The notes under the pieces were generated by a model that was given only the letters and a program-made list of their open reading frames with translations, did not search any database and was not told where the DNA came from. This document shows, in pieces, positions 10,228 through 20,937 of a stretch of DNA of 64,000 nt; within the stretch, counting starts at the first letter, position 1; each line of letters begins with the position of its first letter. Origin of the DNA: Neostapfia colusana (Eukaryota; Streptophyta; Magnoliopsida; Poales; Poaceae); the NCBI GenBank assembly GCA_030760725.1, contig JASWHV010000018.1:24212273-24276272 (forward strand), written 5' to 3'. The position numbers and the translations under genes were made by a program.

Positions 10228-11976
10228 CTAACGCCCTGGCCCGTCACCGTCAGAACTGGAGTCCTCTCCGTTATGCACTGTCTTCATGACGCGCTGAGGC
10301 TCCTGGAACCCCACCTGATGGGCAGCGGTGACTGGGGCATCGACCTTCTGTTTGCCATCCCTCTGAGGGTAGGGCGGTGCTTCAGCCCTCTGCTGTCTTC
10401 CTTGGCGGAAGCGCTCTGCGAGCCTCTGGATCTCCCAGCACTCGGCAGCAGTATGGTTGCAGGTGCCATGCACGGGGCATAGCCCGCCTTGGTCACTGTC
10501 CGGGGCCGGTGATTGCCGCTGCCTTTTGTCGGGGCGTGGCCCCCGAGCCCCACTAGTCGTCGCAGCTGCGGCGACGGGGGCCGTGAATGGTGACATCATC
10601 TTGCCACTCCCCCGGTTCTTGGCCTTCTTGCCACCCCCATAGGCAGCAGCACCGGACCCGGGCTGTCCTCCCGACTCGGAGGTCGGCAGAGCGTGCCAGT
10701 TCCGCCCTTCAGCTGCTCTGGCGCACTTGTCCGCCAGGCTGAAGAGCTCCGAGATGTCGCGGACCTCTCTGGTCGCGAGCTTCTCAAGCATTTTCTCGTC
10801 CCGGACACCCTGTCGGAAAGCCACCACCACAGAGGCACTCTGAATATGTGGGATGGTGTTGCGTACCTGGGAGAACCGCTGGATGAAAGAGCGCAGCGAC
10901 TCCCCAGGCTGTTGCTTGACGGCGTGGAGGTCAAGCTCCGTGCCGGGACGGGTGTAGGAGCTGCCGAAGTTGGCGACGAACTGCCGGTAGAGCTCTCCCC
11001 AGGAGGTTATGGACCCCTGAGGTAGATTAATGAGCCAAGACCGAGCTGGGCCGGTCAAGGCAACGGGGAAGTAGTTGGCCATGACGGCCTCGTCCCCTCC
11101 TGCGGCAAGTACGGCGGTGGAGTAGATCTGGAGGAACTCTGCCGGGTTGACGCTACCGTCGTACTTTTCGGGCAGGTGCGGCCGGAACTTGCGCGGCCAC
11201 CTCGCGAAGCGAAGGTGGGGTGCAAGGGCCGCACACCCTGCACCTGCTGCTGCATGTACCGGCGCTGCGAACGCTTGGTTCGCACTTGGCACCGCGTATC
11301 CCGGCATGGGCAAGGCTGCACCATAGACCGGGGCCGCTGCTTACGGCGCATAAAGTTGTGGCATATGCTGCGCAGCATATGCCTGAGGCAGGGCTCGCGT
11401 GGCAAAGGCCTGCCCTTCTGGTTGTGTCGAGGCCGACGACATGCTGTCGCCAGCCTCATGGTTGCGACGCCTTTCTCGGTGTCGCTCGAGGTACACCCGG
11501 GCGTCCTGGCCCAAGTGGCACCGTTCCAGTTCCCTTCGCAGGTCCGTCGATAGGAGCCTGGAGGAGCTGGAATCCGCCGTTAGCCCGTCAACCGTGGGTG
11601 TGCGCGTCAGCGACATAGCCTGTTGTCCTGGGTGCCGTCCTCACCGAAACCGAGGGTTCGCGGCGGCAACGATGAGGCGGTCCACCTCGCGGACCCATTG
11701 CTGGGTCGCTGAATGGGGCGCATCCCCCGCAGGTGGGTTGCGCAGCAGCGCTCTTGCTGCAGCTAGCGCACCTCCATGGTGTACGCTCAGCGCTGCAGAA
11801 GATCTCACACTGGTCGGGGCATGCATAGCCGGAGTCAGCGTTGCCGGAGTCGGCTGCTGGCTACCCGCTTGTGCCGACACACTCTGTCCTGAGTGTGTCG
11901 ACATGTACTCCCCAGTGGTCACAGTTCACCGTGAACGCAGAGGGGGAGAGTTTGCCGCTGAAGGAAGCTTGGTCAT
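10228..11976 (-). pseudogene. T1 Gag (Tat type), three nonsense codons
   Basis: One frame runs from ATG 11976 (MTKLPSAANS) to 10228, interrupted by TGA 11926-11928 and stops at 11641-11643 and 11341-11343. The long open part (about 370 codons) holds the Tat Gag core: KYDGSVNPAEFLQIY, GPARSWLINLP, LRSFIQRFSQVRN, RQGVRDEKMLEKLATREV and ELFSLADKCARAAEG. It is followed by a CxxH...HxxxxC zinc-finger-like motif (CPVHGTCNHTAAECWE) instead of the CCHC knuckle of the chromoviruses. It would build the particle of a Tat element. Unlike T2 and T3 it has a single copy of the N-terminal segment. Confidence 0.82.
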
Positions 11977-12015
11977 CTTCGTCGGCGGAAACTCGTCGCG
12001 CTAGGAGAAAAGCCC

Positions 12016-12031
12016 CCTTCCTTGCGCGCCA
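12016..12031 (-). other. T1 primer-site-like sequence
   Basis: Two bases from the LTR the plus strand reads ...cgcgcca, as expected for a tRNA 3' end. The T2 and T3 equivalents read cctggcacgcca and cctggcgcgcca. I could not assign the tRNA. Confidence 0.5.
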
Positions 12032-12033
12032 AA

Positions 12034-13128
12034 TGTCGAAGTGTTCGGTCGACACTTCCCCCGGGCCTGCACTGGGCAGCCCGCGGAGGTTCTTTTTTCG
12101 GCGGGGCTAGTCCCTAGCGGAGAGCTTGCGCAGATGGACGAGTTAGTAAGAGCTTGACACGGCGAGTTTTATGTGGTTCAGGCCGCCGGAGCCTAAAACC
12201 CTACGTCCACGGCTAGCTATGGAGCTCGCTGTATTGCTTGCTGCTCAGGACCGGAGGCCTGAGCTTGGGGGTGAGTTACAGCTTGAGAGTGTATGGCTAG
12301 CGTATGAGTTGCAAAGTGCGAACCCTTGCTATCGACGCCTACCCGAGCCTTTTATAGTCCAAGACTCGGGCGGCTTACAAGGGGAACCGGGACCCGACAG
12401 GTGGTCCCGGGAAGATTGTCTATTATCTACCGTATCTGCAGTTATGCCGGTAGTTGTCTCTGGCCAAAGGCTTCTGAGTCTTCATCTTGCCGCCCTGCCC
12501 ATGCCGCATGCTAGTCGTAGTGGTTGATGACGGCGCAGGCGGCATGGGATGTCTTGTCATGGTGTTTATTGGCTGACAGGTTCTGACACCACGCGCCAGT
12601 CTGTGATGCGACTGGGCGCAACAGCACCTGACAGAAGCGTGCTCCGCGTCTCCGCATCTTGGGAAGACGCGGGCCTTGAATACCTTGTACGGGCAAGGTA
12701 TGGGGCATATTTACGCCCGCTGCCTATCGCTCTGGGCAGGCAGCGTCGCTCTGCTGCCACGTGGTGGGCCCGGAGCCCTTCTCAGAGAAGAGAAGGGTCA
12801 GTCCCACGGAGCACGTGGAGCCTCCGGACCTCTCCCCGCGGAGGGAGAGGCTCGGCTTCTGTTGGCCACGTGGCGGGTCCGGAGCTCTCCTCTAAGGAGA
12901 GGGAGGTCCGGCCCCGCTGGACACACGGCGCCTTCGGACCTCTCTCCCGCGGAGGGGGAGGTCCGGCTTCTGTATGCCACGTGGCGGGCCCGGAGCTCTC
13001 CTCTGAGGAGAGGGAGGTCCAGCCCCGCCAGATGCGTGGCGCCTTCGGAGCTCTTCCTGCGGAGAAGGGCGAGTTCCTTAGGCATTTTCCCCTGTGCGCG
13101 GGGGTACCCCATATCGTGGGTACCGACA
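12034..13128 (-). repeat. T1 5' LTR (1095 bp)
   Basis: Begins TGTCGAAGTG and ends GTACCGACA on the plus strand. In transcription order (minus) it holds about 2.9 copies of a 110-bp repeat with CACGTG motifs (units start at 12756, 12865 and 12976), then a hairpin, then the TATA box. Confidence 0.9.
12349..12356 (-). promoter_or_regulatory. TATA box of T1 LTR
   Basis: TATAAAAG on the minus strand, in the same place in every complete Tat LTR here, downstream of the CACGTG repeats. Confidence 0.65.
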
Positions 13129-13271
13129 ACATGTCTCTTAGCCATACACACGATCCGTCCAGCGGATACACGTTCATCAGGGAGGATATTGTCTTTCAAG
13201 TAGTCCCGGATCTCCGTGATCCATGCATCAGGTCTGACTTGAGCGTCTGGATCTTGAGCGCTGGGTTGCAC
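13129..13271 (-). pseudogene. T2 integrase N-terminal fragment, cut by T1
   Basis: Minus-strand peptide with DAWITEIRDYLKDNILPDE and AKRHV, matching the start of the integrase region in T3 (18700-18951). It stops at the T1 LTR before the HHCC finger is complete, so the integrase is destroyed by that insertion. Confidence 0.75.
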
Positions 13272-13985
13272 GGAGTCCCCAGTGACTCTTACGATCCTTT
13301 GGCGGCATACAGGGCCGCCGGGACTGCCTAGCTTCGAGGCACTGGTTCAGCCCCCTTCGCCCGGCTCGGCAGGCCGGGCTGTGGACCGCAGCAACGTTCT
13401 CTCGAAGACTCCTTCGTGCGCAGGGGCTCTGATGGAGGCTTTCGTTGAGAGGTCGTCAGCTGCGGCCGTGCCAGTGCGCGGTACATGGCTCAGGTCCAAG
13501 TCGAGGAAGTCTTTCTCCAACATCCGCATGTGGAGCAGATAAGCAGCTAGTTGTGGGTCATTGCAGGGGCATTCACCCTTAACTTGCTTGATAACTAGCT
13601 GGGAGTCGCCCTGCGCCAACAACTGGCGAGCGCCCAGAGACAGGACTGTCTTTTAGGCCAAAGATGAGTGCTTCATACTCTGCCAAGTTGTTGGTTACCT
13701 TGGAATTGAGACGCACCATGTACCCAGACTGCTCCCCCGATGGCATGAGGAGCAGTACGCCGCCACCAGCCCCCTGCTTTCGCGAGGAGCCGTCGAAGAA
13801 GAGCGTCCATTGAGGCCCGGTGAAGACCGGAGCTCGGTACTTTGGTTCACCGTCTTCGTGGCCCCCAGGGTAAGCCTTCGTTGGCGTCCACTCAGCCACG
13901 AAGTCAGCCAGTGCTTGGCTCTTGGCTGTCTGACGTGGTCGGGAGCTCAGCTTGAACTCCGCCGTCTTCAGGCTGTCTTCCGGCT
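13272..13985 (-). pseudogene. T2 second (archaeal-type) RNase H of Tat elements
   Basis: Tat elements carry a second RNase H after the usual one. This block shows the expected order: QALADFVAEWTP linker, LFFDGSSRKQGAGGG with the first catalytic Asp, NLAEYEALIFGL with the Glu, GDSQLVIKQVKG with the next Asp, and AADDLSTKAS. A frameshift lies near 13600, so it reads from two frames. Upstream it is fused to a gag segment because protease, reverse transcriptase and the first RNase H are deleted. Confidence 0.8.
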
Positions 13986-15901
13986 TCGGAATCTGGCAGT
14001 GAGTGCCAACTCTGCCCCCGGCTTCTCTGGGGCACTTGTCCGCCAGGCTGAAGATCTCGGAGGCATCGCAGACCTCTCTGGTTGCAAGCCTCTCAAGCAT
14101 CTTCTCGTCCAGGACACTGTCGAAGTGCCGCCACCAGAGAAACACTTTGAATATGCAGAATGGTGTTGCGTACCTGGGAAAACCGCTGGATGAAGGAGCG
14201 CAGCGACTCCCCAGGTTGTTGCTTGATGGCGTGGAGGTCAGGCTGCGTGCCGGGACGGGTGTAGGAGCTGCCGAAGTTAGCGATGAACTGCCGGCAGAGC
14301 TCTCCCTAGGAAGTTATGGAACTCTGAGGGAGGTTCATTAGCCAAGACCGGGCTGGGCCGGTCAAGGCGACGGGGAAGTAGTTTGGCCATGACGGCCTCC
14401 TCCCCTCCTGCGGCAAGCACGACGGTGGAGTAGATCTGGAGGAACCCCGCCGGGTTGACGCTGCTGTCGTACTTCGCGAGCAGGTGCGGCCAAAACTTGC
14501 GCGGCCACCTCGCGAAGCAGAGGTGGGGGCTCCAGGGCCGTACATCCTGCCCCTGTTGCTGCAGGCGTTGGTGCCGCAAACGCTTGGTTTGCCGCTGGCA
14601 CAGTGTACCCCGGTATGGGCAAGGCTGCGCCATAGACCGGGGGCGCCGTTTGCAAGACATATGGCTGTGGCATATGCTGCATGGCGTATGTCTGGGGCAG
14701 AGTTCGCGTGGCGAAAGTCTGCTCCTCAGGCAGGGTTGAGGCAGTCGTCATGCTGACGCCGGCCTCTTGGCTTCAACGCCTTTCTCGTCGCCGCTCGAGG
14801 AACACTCGGGCGTCTTGGCCCAGGTGGCATCGTTCCAGCTCAGTCATCAGGTCCATCGACGGAAGCCTGGTGGAGCTGGAATCCGCCGTCTGTCCGTCAA
14901 CCGTCAGCGTGTGCGTCAGCGACACAGCCGGTTGGCCGGAGCGTCATCCTCGCCGAAGTCAAGGGTTTGCGGCGGCGACGACAAGACGGTCTACCTCGCG
15001 AATCCACTGCTGGGTCGCTGCCTGAGGCGCGTCCCCAGCAGGTGGATTGTGCAGTAGCACTCTTGCTGCGGCTAGCGCACCCCCGCCGGGTACGCCCAGC
15101 GCTACTGAAGACCTGACGCTGGTTGGAGCCTGCATATCCGGGGTCGGCGCTGCCAGAGCCGGCTGCTGGCTCCCAGTGCAGGTATTGGCGCCGCGAACGC
15201 TTGGTTCGCCGCTGGCACAGTGTACCGCGGTATGGGCAAGGCTGCTCCCTAGACCGGGGACGCCGTTTGCGGGGCATATGGTTGTGGCATATGCTGCGCG
15301 GCGTATGCCTGGGGCAGAGCTCGCGTGGCGAAGATCTGCCCTTCAGGCTGGGTCGAGGCCGGCATCATCTGACGCCAGCCTCTTGGTTGCGACGCCTTTC
15401 TCGATGTCGCTCGAAGAACACTCGGGCATCTTGGCCCAAGTGGCATCGCTCCGGCACTGCCCTCAGGTCCGTCGACGGAAGCCTGGCGGAGCTGGAGTCC
15501 GCCGTCTGCTGGCCAACCATTGGCGTGCGCATCAGCGACACAGCCGGTTGGCCGGAGCGTCGTCCCCGCTGAAGTCGTGGGTTTGCGGAGGCGACGACGA
15601 GACGGTCTATCTCGCGAATCCACTGCTGGGTCGCTGCCTGAGGCGCGTCCCCAACAGGCGGATTGTGCAGTAGCGCTCTTGCTGCAGCTGGCGCACCCCC
15701 GCCGGGTACGCCCAGCGCTACTGAAGACCTGACGCTGGTTGGAGCCTGCATTGCCAGGGTTGGCGCTGCCAGAGCCGGTTGCTGGCTCCCAGCTTGTACC
15801 GACACACTCCGTCCTGAGTGTGTTGACATGTACTCCCCCCTGGTCGCGGTTCGCCGCGGACACGGGGGAGCAGAGTTTGCCGCTGAAGGAAGCTTGGTCA
15901 T
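13986..15901 (-). pseudogene. T2 Gag, frameshifted, with internal duplication
   Basis: Starts at ATG 15901 (MTKLPSAANS) and holds Tat Gag motifs in several frames: CHLGQDARVFFERHRERR, RKFWPHLLAKYD, FLQIYSTVVLAAGG and EKMLERLATREV. A frameshift lies near 15365 and further ones at about 14390 and 14140. A segment of about 617 bp is repeated in tandem (for example the same sequence starts at 15001 and 15617). At about 13985 the frame passes directly into RNase H sequence, so the end of Gag and most of pol are missing. Not functional. Confidence 0.78.
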
Positions 15902-15941
15902 CTTCGTCGGCGGAAACTCGTCGCGCAAGGGGAAAAGCCCC

Positions 15942-15957
15942 CCTACCTGGCACGCCA
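15942..15957 (-). other. T2 primer-site-like sequence
   Basis: Plus strand acctggcacgcca, two bases from the LTR, related to the T3 and T1 versions. tRNA not assigned. Confidence 0.5.
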
Positions 15958-15959
15958 AA

Positions 15960-17056
15960 TGTCAAAGTGTTCGGTCGACACTTCCCCCGGGCCTGCACTG
16001 GGCAGCCCGCGGAGGTTCTTTTTTCGGAGGGGCTAGTTCCTAGCGGAGAGCTTGCGCAGATGGACGAGTTAGTGAGACCTTGACACGGAGAGTTTTACGT
16101 GGTTCAGGCCGCCGGAGCGTAAAACCCTACGTCCACGGCGAGCTATGGAGCTCGCTGTATTGCTTGCTGCTCAGGGCCGGGGGCCTGAGCTTGGGGGTGA
16201 GTTACAGCTTGAGAGTATATGGCTAGCGTATGAGTTGCAAAATGCGAACCCTTGCTATCGACGCCTACCCGAGCCTTTTATAATCCAAGACTCGGGTGGC
16301 TTACAAGGGGAGCCGGGACCTGACAGGTGGTCCCGGGAAGATTGTCTATTATCTACCATATCTATAGTTACGCCGGTCGCTGCCTCTGGTTGAAGGCTTC
16401 TGAGTCTTCATCTTGTCGCGCTGCCCATGCCGCACGCTAGTCGTAGTGGTTGATGATGGCGCAGGCGGCATGGGATGTCTTGTCGCAGCGTTTATTAGCT
16501 GGCAGGTTCTGACACCGCGCGCCAGTCTGTGATGCGACTGGGCGCAACGGCACCTGACAGACGCGTGCTCCGCGTTTCCACGTCTTGGGAAGACGCGGGC
16601 CTTGAATACCTTGTACGGGCAAGGTGTGGGGCGCCTTTACGCCCGCTGCCTACCGCTCGGGAGCAGGCGGCACCGTTCTTCTGGCCACGTGGCGGGTCCG
16701 GAGCCCTTCTCTGAGGCGGGAAGGGTCCGGCCTGCGGGGCACGTGGAGCCTCCGGACCTCTCCCCGCGGAGGGGGAGGTCCAGCTTCTGTATGCCACGTG
16801 GCGGGCCCGGAGCTCTCCTCTGCGGAGAGGGAGGTCCGGCCCCGCTGGATGCGTGGCGTCTTCGGACCTCTCTCCCGCGGAGGGGGAGGTCCGGCTTCTG
16901 TATGCCACGTGGCGGGCCCGGAGCTCTCCTCTGAGGAGAGGGAGGTCCGGCCCAGCCGGACGCATGGCGCCTTCGGAGCTCTCCCTGCAGAGAAGGGCGA
17001 GCACTTTAGGAATTTTACCCTGTGCGCGGGGGTACCCCATATCTCAGGTACCGACA
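15960..17056 (-). repeat. Shared LTR of T2 and T3 (1097 bp)
   Basis: Begins TGTCAAAG (CpG-type change from TGTCGAAG) and ends GTACCGACA. CACGTG repeat units start at 16684, 16793 and 16904. It is the 5' LTR of T2 and the 3' LTR of T3. Confidence 0.88.
16275..16282 (-). promoter_or_regulatory. TATA box of the shared T2/T3 LTR
   Basis: TATAAAAG on the minus strand, same position as in the other Tat LTRs. Confidence 0.6.
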
Positions 17057-18449
17057 GTGGCCCCCGGGCCCATCTCGGGGGAGATAGCGAGCCCGAGGTG
17101 GGACCTCCGTCGCTTCCGATCCGTGCACTTTCTCTAAGTCCCGAATTGACCGCTGCCGGAGCACGAACGGCCGCGGGTCGTGAGAGCGTGCGCCCACTTG
17201 ATGATTGCTTTTACTGCGGCGGTTCCCAAGGCTGCCACTTCTGCATGTTGCGGCGCTTTCTTCGGGAACCGCCGAAGTGCCTTGCCGGCTCATCTTCTCA
17301 GGAGACTGACTCCTTGACCCCACCGCTTTAGTTAAGCGGCTTGGGCCCAGCTTTCATCGGGAGTCCGGGGACTCCTAGGCATCCGCCCTCGTGTCCACAA
17401 GGCCCTGTACTTCCTTTTTTATTTTTGTTGAGTCTGTAGCCCAGCTCGTGGAGCCTTTGTATGGACAGACTCCTATTTCTTTCTGTGTCTGCATGCCCTA
17501 GTCTTCTTCTTGGCCTTTCCTGACCGAGCCCTTAGCTCCGCAAGGACTCGGAGGCCTTGACCAATCTCGAAGCTCTGCATAGACACCTTGTCCGGGTCCC
17601 CACTGTATACTAAGGGTTCCGGAGGTCTCCAGGACCCGCCTCACGAGATCGGAGGGGGGTCCGAGCCTGTTGGTCACGTGGCAGGCCCGGAGCTCCCTCC
17701 TGAGAGGAGGTCCAGGCTCGCAGGGCATGTGGAGGCCCTGGGCCTCTCCCCGCAGAGGGGGGAGGTCCGACTTCTGTAGACCACGCGGCGGTCCCGGCGC
17801 TCCCCTCAAAGAGGTGGGAGGTCCGGCCCTGCTGGACACGTGGGGCCTTCGGACCTCGCCTCTGTGAGGGCTAGCCCTTTGATCTTACCTTAGGGTTTTT
17901 GGCCTACCGCGATCCCGTAGCGGCCCCCTGGTAGGTGCGTTCTATTGGGTGGATGCGCCTACCATACTCCTGCGGGGAGCTGAGGCTGAGAAGTCCTGCA
18001 CACAAGTAAGGAAAAAGTAATTCTCCTTGGGGGCTCCCCCCTCTATTCCTTAGTCGTATCTGCAGAAAATTCCGACTAAAGATGAAAATGAGAAGAGGGA
18101 GTTGAACGCATAGTGAGCACGCGTTAGTAGGGTAATCATAAAAATTTAATAAGTAAATTAAATGAGTACCAAAGAAGAGCAACGTAGGGTAGGTTTCTTT
18201 TCATATAAATTTCCATATGGGGGATGGCGGGCCGCATATGTAGGCCACGACCCACCTCAAGGGAAGCAAGACTCTACGCGCTTGGGGTCAGAACCAGGCG
18301 AAGCTGAACGTAGTCCTGGACCGTCCACTGAGGCTTAGTTGCTCCAAGCCCTGTTCACGGACTTTTATGGAAATTACTACAAAAAGAAAGGCCTGCCCTA
18401 TTGTTGATCTAGGGGTAGAACTTACAGCGGTGTTCCGTGTTCCGAAGGT
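17057..18449 (-). other. T3 polypurine tract and 3' non-coding region
   Basis: Next to the LTR the minus strand reads a purine-rich tract (CCGGGGGCCAC) where plus-strand synthesis would start. The rest is a GC-rich, non-coding region. Between about 17655 and 17870 it holds degenerate copies of the CACGTG repeat found in the LTR. The segment near 18000-18060 recurs in T4 near 31450-31540. Confidence 0.65.
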
Positions 18450-18951
18450 TCGGGAGCGGGTCCCTGTCATCGGTTCTGGGGAATGGTCCCAGGCCCGGGA
18501 TGTCCAGCCCCAGTACGGCAAATGGCCATGCGGGCTGGATCATCTGTACCGTCCAAGCTGGTGTATGGATCTGCTTGGCGTGGAACAGGCACGCCTAGCA
18601 GCTCTCGACCAGCTCGACGGCATCCTGGAGTGTTGCCGGCTAGTAGAAGCCATGCCGAAAGGCTTTACCGACAAGCGTGCGTGAGGAAGAATGACTCCCT
18701 CATTTGCCTCCATGGATCTCAGCGAACAAGTCGCAGCCTTCCCCCTGGGTTATGCACCGCAATAGGATGTGGTTGGCGCCACGTCGGTAGAGATCCCCCT
18801 CTACCGCCATGTGTCTCTTATCCATACGCGCAATCCGTTCAGCGGATGCACGTTCATCAGGGAGGATATTGTCTTTCAAGTAGCCCCGGACCTCCGTGAT
18901 CCATGCATCGGGTCTGACTTGAGCATCTGGATCTTGAGCGCAGGGTTGCAC
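18450..18951 (-). pseudogene. T3 integrase: zinc finger and start of core only
   Basis: The minus strand encodes ITEVRGYLKDNILPDE, MDKRHMAVEGDLYRRG, GEGCDLFAEIHGG, SSRTLVGKAFRHGFY, FHAKQIHTPA and WPFAVLGLDI, the entry to the catalytic core including its first Asp. Stops interrupt it, and homology ends after PFPR. The rest of the core is deleted and the sequence passes into the 3' non-coding region. Confidence 0.75.
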
Positions 18952-18974
18952 GGAGTCCCCAGTGACGCTTATGA

Positions 18975-19403
18975 TCCTTGGCGGCGCTCATGGCCGCCGG
19001 GACTGCCAGCTTCGAGGTGCTGGTCTAGCCCCCTTTGCCCGGCTCGGAGGGCCGGGCTGTGGGTCGCGGCAACGTCCTCTCGAGGCCCCCTTCAGGCACA
19101 GTGGCTCTGGTGGCAGTGGGGGCCCTCGTTGAAAGGTCGTCAGCTGCGGCCTTGCTAGCGCGCGGTACGTGGTGCAGGTCCAAGGCGAGGGGGTCTGTCT
19201 CCGCTGTCTTGGTTGATAACCAGACTGGGGATTTCCCTGAGCCAACGACTAACGAGAAGGATGAGCACTCCATACTTTGCTATGTTGTTGGCTGCCTTGG
19301 AATTGAAACGCGCCACATACCCAGACTGCTCCCCCGATGGTGTGAGGAACAGTACGCTAGCATCGGCCCCCTGCTTTCGCGAGGAGCCGTCGACGAACAT
19401 CAT
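18975..19403 (-). pseudogene. T3 second (archaeal-type) RNase H, catalytic Glu lost
   Basis: Homologous to the T2 block, with FVDGSSRKQGA, SGEQSGYVARFNSKAANN and AADDLSTRAPT, read from two frames. The conserved AEYEA of T2 reads AKYGV here, so the catalytic Glu is a Lys. Inactive. Confidence 0.75.
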
Positions 19404-19909
19404 TTGATAAGGCCTGGTGAAGGTCAGGGCTCAGGGTCCTGTTTCATCATCTTCGTGGCCCCCTGAGTGTGCGTCTACTTCAGCCACAAGTGAACTAATG
19501 CTCTGTTAATGTCTGTATGATGGGAAAGGGAACCTAGACTAAACTTCAGTAGCTCCGCCGTCCATTTGGCGGCATCGCCCGCCGCGTGGAGCTGTGGGGG
19601 ATAGCTTTTAGCCTGGGGAGATCGCCGGGTGCCCGACACTCGGGGGTCCTCAGGCTGCTTTGGACCTTGCGGGAAGCTCCGCTGTCGTCCCGGGAGCTCC
19701 GGGAGGTCCGGCTGGTCCTCCGGGAGGTTGTGTCGGGGATCCGAGGTCTGGTCTTCTGGTGCTTGCTTCTTGGTAGCGGAACAGGTTACTGTGGTATGGG
19801 GATAAAGCCATTGCGCGAAAACCAGAAATTCGCGGGACCCCTAGCTATGCCGAGTTAGCTTACGCCGGGATTAGCAGGTAGGGGGCGCCCTTCAACTACT
19901 TCAGACACA
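19404..19909. other. T3 degenerate pol remnant
   Basis: Only traces of the RNase H linker can be read (AAKWTAELLKFSL on the minus strand near 19500-19580). The reverse transcriptase palm and thumb and the first RNase H are missing. The GC-rich part at 19590-19800 is unrecognised. Confidence 0.5.
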
Positions 19910-20142
19910 GGGGTCTGATGGGAGCCCTAGCAAGCATTTGGGAAGCGCAGCGTATCACTGCCTGGTATCGAGTCTACTATTTGCTCTATCATAGGAAGAG
20001 AAAATAGGTCTTTAGGGCATGCCTTATTGAGACTGGTGTAGTGGATGCGCTTCCGGAGCTTCTCGCTGGCCCTCGGGATAATAACACGGTTTGCCAAGCG
20101 CCGGGAGCGGCGGACTCTCCGTCTCGTCGGACGGCTGGACAT
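19910..20142 (-). pseudogene. T3 reverse transcriptase fragment
   Basis: Minus strand YTSLNKACPKDLFSLPMIEQ matches the start of a Tat reverse transcriptase palm. The catalytic block normally reading FLDAYSG is FPNAC followed by a stop, so the first Asp is changed to Asn. Downstream RT is deleted. Confidence 0.7.
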
Positions 20143-20256
20143 CGGGAAAGACCTTTAAGTAGTGCTCCATCACCTCCCTAGGGATCTCTGGACTCGGTGA
20201 TGGCTGTCATGCAGCACATCGACCTCATGCCGGAGGGGGGCAACGAGCGCGCCTTC
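20143..20256. other. T3 protease-RT linker, degenerate
   Basis: Short stretch between the protease and RT remnants with no clear motif. Confidence 0.4.
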
Positions 20257-20937
20257 CTATATGCTACCCGGGCCCCCGGCTACCCGGGTGGTCTGGATGG
20301 CATCGGTGCTGATTCGGATGAGCCTTGTGGGGACGTTGTCCTCATCAAGGATTTGCACGCGGGGTGCGGTGGTAGAGGCACGGTGGCGTGCACTTAGGTG
20401 GAGCTGGTTTGGTTCTGTACTGCCGAGGGCTGGCGCTCTAGTTGCTGTAAGCGACCGAAGCCTTTCCAAGGCTAATACTGCGGCAGCACGGTCTCCACAA
20501 ATCTTGAGGACGCCTGTTGGTGTAGGCATCTTCAAGACAAGGTAGCCGTAGTGGGCTATTGCCATGAATCGGTACAGGGCTGGCCTACCGATTATGGCAT
20601 TGAAGGGGAGGTCAATCTCGGCCACGTCGAACAGAATGTACTCTGTCCGGCAGCTGTCCGGTGCCCCAAAGGTCACCGGGAGGCTGATGTGGCCGTAGGG
20701 AACGACCTGTCCCGGCCCTACCCCTGAGAACGGGCTTGATGGGGCGAGCTTGGCCATCGGGATCTGCAGCTTCTGGAATGCTGCGTGACTGATGAGGTTC
20801 AGTCCAGCCACACCATCCACCAAAACGTGGTACATCTTCACGTTGGCGATGGTAAGGGCCACCACGAGCGGCAGTTGGCCGGCCCCAGCCATGTTCCTGG
20901 GGCAGTCGGTGTCATCGAAGCTGATGGGGGTTCCCAT
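20257..20937 (-). pseudogene. T3 aspartic protease region
   Basis: A 226-codon open block. It holds FDDTDCPRNMAGAGQLPLVV, then the protease site as VLVDGVAGLNLI (the second Gly of the usual DGG is Val), LPVTFGAPDS, LFDVAEIDLPFNAIIGRPAL and YGYLVLKMPTPTGVLKI. In Tat elements this processes the polyprotein. It is out of frame with the gag remnant upstream (about 20930), so it could not be made as part of it. Confidence 0.75.

Larger units (their letters stand above)
10028..13128 (-). mobile_element. T1: Tat-type LTR retrotransposon, 5' part
   Basis: T1 consists of a 5' LTR (12034-13128), primer-site-like sequence and a decayed gag. It is interrupted at 10027 by E1, so its pol and 3' LTR lie beyond the left edge. 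The right flank of the LTR (acatg, 13129-13133) is inside the integrase of T2, showing that T1 inserted into T2. The Tat assignment rests on its Gag type and on the second RNase H found in its relatives T2 and T3. Confidence 0.8.

Noticed and set aside
12756..13080. CRISPR-like array in the CACGTG repeats
   Set aside because: Units are contiguous 110-bp tandem repeats without spacers, inside an LTR of a plant genome.
16624..17331. Long open frames (up to 235 codons) on both strands through the Tat LTR, repeated in every copy
   Set aside because: They follow from the GC-rich tandem repeat, which is open in several frames at once; the peptides are repetitive (GGPASVCHVAGPELS) and run out of the LTR into different sequence in each copy.
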